Position numbers and translations under genes: made by a program. Positions 31,961-35,640 of a DNA stretch of 35,640 bases are shown here, piece after piece (the first letter of the stretch is position 1; every line of letters starts with the position of its first letter). The DNA comes from Streptomyces triticirhizae (lineage in GTDB: Bacteria; Actinomycetota; Actinomycetes; Streptomycetales; Streptomycetaceae): assembly GCF_003696235.1 (NCBI RefSeq), contig NZ_RFFJ01000044.1, positions 1 through 35,640 of the forward strand, in the 5' to 3' direction. The notes below the pieces were generated by a model, which made no database searches, was not told the DNA's origin, and saw nothing but the letters and a program-made list of their open reading frames with translations.

Positions 31961-31974
31961 TGGGCGCGCTCCCA
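31961..31974. promoter_or_regulatory. CebR-type operator (one mismatch)
   Basis: TGGGCGCGCTCCCA differs at one base from the TGGGAGCGCTCCCA box bound by the cellulose/cellobiose repressor CebR in Streptomyces. It lies in the divergent region next to a gene for a dehydrogenase with a cellulose-binding-type CBM2, which makes the match meaningful. The CebR gene itself is not in the window. Confidence 0.6.
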
Positions 31975-32210
31975 CAATGGACATCGTTTACTATCCGGAA
32001 CTCGCCTGCGCGCCCTGGCATCCCGGTGGGGGAGCGGATAGCGTCGCGCAAGTCGCCATCCCCGTACGGATCTTCCACGGATCTTCGCCAGAGCCGGTCT
32101 CAACTCCCCAGGTACTGACTTTGGTTGATCGCTCAGCGTCATCGCCCAGAGTTGCCGAGCCGGCCGAGGCGCAGCTCCGCGTCCACCCCCCTCACGCCGT
32201 TGGAGCCGCT

Positions 32211-33806
32211 ATGCCACGACGCCGATGGACCGGGCCCCTGCTGCTCGCCGTCTCCCTGACCGTGCTCACCCCGATCGCCGTCACCGCCACCGCCTCCGCC
32301 TCCGACGAGGGCGCGCCCCCGGCCGCCGAGGCCGCCGACGCCGCCCGCTCCGCCGGGGCGGCGGCCGGGGACGTCGAGGCCGCCGCCGTTCCGCTGGAGA
32401 ACCTGACCGCCGACACCACCCAGGTCGCCGCCGGGCTGCGCCGCCCGACGGCGCTGGTCGCGCCGGACGACGGCAGCGGCCGGCTGTTCATCACCGAGAA
32501 GCCGGGCACCGTCCGCGCCTACCACCCGGACTCCGGCCTGGAGACGACCCCGCTGCTGGACATCGTCGACGAGGTGGACTCCAGCGCCAACGAGCGGGGC
32601 CTGCTGGGCATCGCGGCGCCGCCGGACTTCGCCGACAGCCAGGAGCTGTACCTCGCGTACACCGCCGCCGAGGACGGCGCGGTGACGCTCGCCCGCTACG
32701 GGCTGAAAGACGACAGCCTGGAGGTGCTGCTCAGCCAGGAGCACCCCGAGTACGACAACCACAACGGTGGCCAGCTCGCGTTCGGGCCCGACGGCTACCT
32801 CTATCTGTCGATCGGCGACGGCGGCGGCTCGGGCGACCCGTTCGACACCGGGCAGCGGGTCGACACCCTGCTCGGCAAGATCCTCCGCGTGGACATCGAC
32901 TCCGCCTGCGGTGACCTCAACTACTGCGTGCCGGAGGACAATCCGTTCGTCGGCGTCGAGGGCGCGCGCGAGGAGATCTGGGCCTTCGGGCTGCGCAACC
33001 CGTGGAAGTTCTCCTTCGACCCGGCCGACGGCTCGCTGTGGATCGGCGACGTCGGGCAGGGCGTGATGGAGGAGGTCAACCACCTGCCGGCCGGCGAGGG
33101 CGGCGCCAACTTCGGCTGGTCCTGCCGCGAGGGCGACGACGAGTTCGACCCCGCGCAGTGCGACCCGAACGCCGAGCTGACCGAGCCGATCTTCACCTAC
33201 CCGCTGACCGGCGGCAACTGCGCCGTGATCGGCGGACAGGTCTACCGGGGCCAGGAGTTCGCCGACCTGGCCGGCGGCACCTATGTGGCCGTCGACTACT
33301 GCTCCTCGCGGGTCTTCGGCATCCGGCCCGACGGCAACGGCGGCTACGACACCGCCGAGATCGGCAACGTCGGCCAGAACAGCACCCAGATCACCGCCAT
33401 CGGCACCACGGTGGAGGGCGAGTTCTACGCCGTCAACGACCTGCCGGGCGGCCTGCACCGGATCACCTTCGAGGAGACCGCGCCGGCCAGCACCTGCCAG
33501 GTCGCCGTCACGACCGAGTCCTGGAGCAACGGCTACAACGCGGAGATCACCCTGACCAACACCGGCGAGGAGCCGGTCGAGGGCTGGGAGTTGGCGTTCA
33601 CCCTCGCCGAGGGCCAGCGGTTCGTCTCCGGCTGGGGCGGGGTCTTCACCGTCACCGGCGACACGGTGGTGGCCCGCGACGACCAGCACAACGCGACCAT
33701 CGGGGCCGGCGAGAGCCTGACCCTCGGCCTGGTCGCCCGCCACGGCGGCGACGCCACGGCGCCGACGGCGTTCACCCTCAACGAGGGCGCGTGCGTGCTG
33801 AGTTGA
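32211..33806 (+). CDS. Secreted PQQ-dependent sugar dehydrogenase with CBM2
   Basis: 531 aa. A Sec signal peptide (MPRRRWTGPLLLAVSLTVL, cleavage near Ala30) and an Ala-rich linker (about 31-62) precede a six-bladed beta-propeller of the soluble glucose/sorbosone dehydrogenase type (about 70-425). It has NERGLLGIA, YDNHNGGQLAFGPDGYLY, GDGGGSGDP, GKILRVDI, FGLRNPWKFSFD, IGDVGQG and GGANFGWSCREG. The CBM2 follows (about 431-530: CQVAVTTESWSNGYNAEITL, VEGWELAFTL, Cys at both ends). Fungal AA12 pyranose dehydrogenases with a CBM show the same design. It could oxidise sugars at the polysaccharide surface and feed electrons to lytic monooxygenases (inference). ATG at 32211 has GGAG upstream. A strong hairpin ends it. 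Confidence 0.9.
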   Translation: MPRRRWTGPLLLAVSLTVLTPIAVTATASASDEGAPPAAEAADAARSAGAAAGDVEAAAVPLENLTADTTQVAAGLRRPTALVAPDDGSGRLFITEKPGTVRAYHPDSGLETTPLLDIVDEVDSSANERGLLGIAAPPDFADSQELYLAYTAAEDGAVTLARYGLKDDSLEVLLSQEHPEYDNHNGGQLAFGPDGYLYLSIGDGGGSGDPFDTGQRVDTLLGKILRVDIDSACGDLNYCVPEDNPFVGVEGAREEIWAFGLRNPWKFSFDPADGSLWIGDVGQGVMEEVNHLPAGEGGANFGWSCREGDDEFDPAQCDPNAELTEPIFTYPLTGGNCAVIGGQVYRGQEFADLAGGTYVAVDYCSSRVFGIRPDGNGGYDTAEIGNVGQNSTQITAIGTTVEGEFYAVNDLPGGLHRITFEETAPASTCQVAVTTESWSNGYNAEITLTNTGEEPVEGWELAFTLAEGQRFVSGWGGVFTVTGDTVVARDDQHNATIGAGESLTLGLVARHGGDATAPTAFTLNEGACVLS

Positions 33807-33825
33807 CGTCCCACCAGTGACACGA

Positions 33826-33859
33826 GGACGCCCGCCGGCCCGAAGGCCGGCGGGCGTCC
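33826..33859. terminator. Hairpin terminator between convergent genes
   Basis: It has a perfect 15-bp stem (GGACGCCCGCCGGCC) and a CGAA loop, and starts 20 bp after the sugar dehydrogenase stop. It also lies downstream of the convergent DUF397 gene. Confidence 0.9.
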
Positions 33860-33867
33860 GGCGTTGT

Positions 33868-33896
33868 GGGGGGGCTGGTGTGGGTGGGGGCCGGGG
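33868..33896 (+). other. G-quadruplex-prone tract
   Basis: Runs of 7, 3, 5 and 4 G are separated by 7, 1 and 2 bases on the plus strand, right after the terminator and before the DUF397 stop. The DUF397 transcript would read through it as C-rich sequence. Confidence 0.6.
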
Positions 33897-33916
33897 TTTC
33901 CGCGCGGGGGTGTCCG

Positions 33917-34135
33917 TCAGGAGGGCAGTTCCCCCCGCCGCACGGCCGCGACGAACGACGCCCAGCCGGCCAACGGGAAGTCGAGGGCCGGCACGTCGGA
34001 CTGCTTGCTGTCCCGGACCGGAACAACGCCGGCCGACGCGAAGGTCCGTGAGAACTCCACGCACTCGCCCCCCGTGCCCTGGCTGTACGACGACTTGACC
34101 CACTCGGCAGCGGCGAAACGGCCGTGAGTACTCAC
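33917..34135 (-). CDS. DUF397 domain protein
   Basis: 72 aa. The family pattern is complete: AEWVKSSYSQGTGGECVEFS, VPVRDSKQ and a C-terminal LDFPLAGWASFVAAVRRGEL. DUF397 proteins are small and usually paired with an upstream XRE regulator carrying DUF5753; the pair often modulates development or antibiotic genes, sometimes like an antitoxin set (WhiJ-like systems). GTG start at 34135 overlaps the upstream frame's stop by 4 bp. Here the partner regulator is only a broken remnant, so this gene has lost its usual partner. Confidence 0.92.
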   Translation of the reverse strand: MSTHGRFAAAEWVKSSYSQGTGGECVEFSRTFASAGVVPVRDSKQSDVPALDFPLAGWASFVAAVRRGELPS

Positions 34136-34342
34136 GACTGCGGCTCCTTGGAGAGCGAAGTGATCAGGGCTAGCGATGCGTCCAGGGGCAAGGCGTTGGC
34201 CCGCAGGCGATCATAGTTATCCCGGCCCCAGGCAACGGTCCGCGCCGAGTCGTAGAGCCTGCCTCCACGGGGATCGTCGGACGTACAACACGCTGGGCCC
34301 GTTGTGGAACATGAGCACGGTGTAGGGCATCAGACAGGGCGC
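34132..34342 (-). pseudogene. C-terminal remnant of an XRE/DUF5753 regulator, frameshifted
   Basis: Translating the minus strand gives MPYTVLMFHNGPSVLYVRRS from about 34331 to 34273, then a shift of frame in a CCCCGTGG stretch near 34270, then GGRLYDSARTVAWG and YDRLRANALPLDASLALI ending at the TGA at 34132-34134. Both pieces match the end of DUF5753 domains, as in the partners of DUF397 proteins. The helix-turn-helix and most of DUF5753 are missing. The homology stops near 34342, where the third copy of the dispersed repeat begins. No start codon with a ribosome site is seen for the fragment. One sequencing error could explain the frameshift, but not the loss of the N-terminus. Confidence 0.75.
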
Positions 34343-34550
34343 TGCCGCGCCCCCCTTCCCAGCCAGCCCTCCTCAGTCATTCGTTACGCCCGCACCCGGC
34401 CGGTCGTCCGCCATGGAGAAGCCGCACGTCGTGGTCCGCGCCCGAGCCTCAACCCCCACCCACACCACTCGTCAACGAACCAAACGTCGGGCTGCCCCGC
34501 ACCGGCCACCGGCCCGCACCTACCACCCGCACCACCCCAACCCCGCACCG
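34343..34550 (-). repeat. Third, partial copy of the dispersed repeat
   Basis: Related to the outer half of the right arm (about 28671-28890) in the same orientation. Shared parts include the CCGCGCCCCCCTTCCCAGCC start, CGTTACGCCCGCACCCGGCC, CACTCGTCAACGAACCAAACG (34466-34486) and CGCACCGGCCACCGGCCCGC. It is more diverged than the two arms are from each other and lacks the inner half with the TGAACGATCTGTTCA element. It begins where the DUF5753 remnant ends. Confidence 0.8.
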
Positions 34551-34639
34551 TTCACCCCTCACCCCTCACCCCGCGGATTGGGCGGCGTCCTGGCCGGGGA
34601 GAAGCCGCGCGAGAGCGCCCGGGCGGCGAGGGGAGATCG

Positions 34640-34659
34640 GGTGGCAACAACGCGCCACC
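34640..34659. promoter_or_regulatory. GGTGGC-N8-GCCACC inverted repeat
   Basis: Perfect 6-bp arms lie 45-64 bp upstream of the TPR-like gene start. It may be an operator for that gene. The rest of 34551-34703 shows no gene. Confidence 0.35.
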
Positions 34660-34703
34660 ACGGGTGTCTTCCCGAATCTGGCGAAGCGGGGAGGTGACCG
34701 CCG

Positions 34704-35640
34704 GTGGTGGGGCCGCCGCGAGACCCGGCGGGGAGCGACACCGGTCGGGACCTCGCAAGGGCGGTCCGGGAGACGTCGCGACGGCTGGTCGTGCTGGACA
34801 ACGCGCCGGGCGGAACTCCGATCGCGGGCCCGGCCGTTGGGGCGTTCCTCGCGGTCCGCCGGCGGCTGGTCACCGCCGGCGCCGGCGGTCGCGTCGGGCG
34901 GGAGGTGTGGGCGGCGGCCGCCGAGTTGGCGGAGATCGCCGGGTGGGCGCTCTTCGACGCGGCGCGCTTCCGCGCGGCCCAGCGGTTCAACCGGGAGGCG
35001 CTGCGCCTCGCCCGCCTCGCGGGGGACGCCTCGATGGAACTCCTGGTCCTCCAGAACACCGGGCTGGTCGCGGGCTGGAGCGGCCGGGGCCGGGACGAAC
35101 TGGCCATCGCCGAGGCGGCGTTGGCGCGGCGGCGGCTCACGCCCCGCGTGGCGAGCATGTTCCGGGCCCGGCAGGCGCAGGGCCTCGCGGTGGCCGGGGC
35201 CGAGTGGGAGGTCGCGAAGGCGTTCCGCCGGGCGCACGACCTGCTCGGCGAGAGCGAGCCGGCCCACACCCCCGCCTGGGCCTGGTGGGTCACCCACGCC
35301 GAGATCGATCGGCAGCACGGGCGGGTGCTGCACGACGCCGGACGCTGGGCCGAGGCGATCCCCGTGCTGCGCGGGGCCCTGGGGGACGGCCCGGAGAACG
35401 AGGTCGGCTACCGGGGCGTGGTCACCGTCCGCCTGCTCGACTGCTACCTCCGGGTGGGCGCCTGGGCCGAGGCGGAGCAGACCGCCGGCGAACTGCTCGT
35501 CGCCGCCCCGGAGATGACCTCCGCCGTCATCCGGCGGCTGCTGCGCGACGCCGCAGCGCACGGCGGCCGGCGCCCCGGCGTTCCGGGCGACCTGCGCGAC
35601 GCGCTGCGGGCGCTCCGGGCCACGGCGTCGCCGCCGGCCG
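34704..35640 (+). CDS. TPR-like regulator without helix-turn-helix, runs off the window
   Basis: At least 312 aa, incomplete at its C-terminus. The GTG at 34704 has a full-strength ribosome site (GGGGAGGTGA, 34688-34697), and an in-frame stop lies at 34695-34697, so this is a true start. The N-terminus has SRRLVVLDNAPGG and VGAFLAVRRRL, then EVWAAAAELAEIAGWALFDAARFRAAQRFNREALRLARLAGD and further TPR-like helices (GRWAEAIPVLRGAL, GAWAEAEQTAGELL). In streptomycetes this sequence pattern normally follows an XRE helix-turn-helix of about 90-100 residues, which is absent here. Function unknown; it might act through protein contacts only, or be a shortened regulator. Long minus-strand frames over the same region are shadows. 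Confidence 0.75.
   Translation, partial: MVGPPRDPAGSDTGRDLARAVRETSRRLVVLDNAPGGTPIAGPAVGAFLAVRRRLVTAGAGGRVGREVWAAAAELAEIAGWALFDAARFRAAQRFNREALRLARLAGDASMELLVLQNTGLVAGWSGRGRDELAIAEAALARRRLTPRVASMFRARQAQGLAVAGAEWEVAKAFRRAHDLLGESEPAHTPAWAWWVTHAEIDRQHGRVLHDAGRWAEAIPVLRGALGDGPENEVGYRGVVTVRLLDCYLRVGAWAEAEQTAGELLVAAPEMTSAVIRRLLRDAAAHGGRRPGVPGDLRDALRALRATASPPA

Larger units (their letters stand above)
31759..32210. other. Divergent control region, oxidoreductase / PQQ sugar dehydrogenase
   Basis: No gene is seen in these 452 bases. It holds three sites: a LacI-like operator (31828-31844), a minus-strand promoter (31853-31882) and a CebR-type box (31961-31974). TACTAT at 31989-31994 is a possible plus-strand -10 box whose -35 region would lie under the CebR-type box. 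The leader for the dehydrogenase would then be about 210 nt. Confidence 0.5.

Noticed and set aside
34559..35561. Long minus-strand frames over the right end
   Set aside because: The plus-strand frame from 34704 has a strong ribosome site and TPR-like helices; the minus frames are Arg/Pro/Ala-rich shadows.

Overview
The window is very GC-rich DNA with almost every codon ending in G or C. It has short gaps, many GTGA/ATGA stop-start overlaps, SARP/NB-ARC-type regulators, DUF397 and DUF5753 genes, MsiK-type sugar transport genes without their own ATPase, and TTA codons in a regulator. This points to Streptomyces or a close relative in the Streptomycetaceae. No tRNA, rRNA, CRISPR array or IS transposase is visible.

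Layout. 1-323: upstream region with 11-bp direct repeats. 324-3426: VTC polyphosphate-polymerase-like protein, DUF4956 membrane protein and CotH-like kinase in one operon, converging on an OmpR-type response regulator/histidine kinase pair (3401-5631). 5690-8342 (minus): NB-ARC/TPR regulator and DUF6879 protein. 8676-9878: RtcB RNA ligase. 10001-13034: two paralogous small hydrophobic proteins flanking an ArsR repressor and a SulP-STAS transporter, with a good operator upstream of the transporter. 13111-16744 (minus): coupled operon DUF4178, DUF2617, DUF4247, DUF350, membrane spermidine-synthase-like protein. 17143-19085: winged-helix regulator with two TTA codons, converging on an SDR oxidoreductase.

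19185-27075 is a xylan/xylobiose locus. It holds a GH3 beta-xylosidase, two ABC permeases, a solute-binding lipoprotein, a LacI repressor and a divergent secreted GH10 xylanase, with readable promoters and candidate operators. Secreted GH10 would cut xylan, the ABC system would import xylobiose or short oligomers (ATPase encoded elsewhere, probably MsiK), GH3 would release xylose, and the LacI protein would repress both directions. Further right are a Gfo/Idh oxidoreductase and, divergent to it, a secreted PQQ-type sugar dehydrogenase with a C-terminal CBM2. The gap between them has a near-perfect CebR-type box, so this part may belong to the cellulose response.

The most unusual structure lies at about 27221-28897. 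Two arms of about 590 bp form a large inverted repeat around a single small gene (27941-28282) that seems to be leaderless and membrane-anchored. Blocks of the arms are 98/99, 72/72 and 46/46 identical although they do not look coding. A third, partial copy at about 34343-34550 sits where the N-terminal part of a DUF5753-type regulator is missing; the remaining C-terminal fragment is frameshifted, next to an intact DUF397 gene. The right edge holds a TPR-like regulator fragment that begins without a helix-turn-helix domain and runs off the window.
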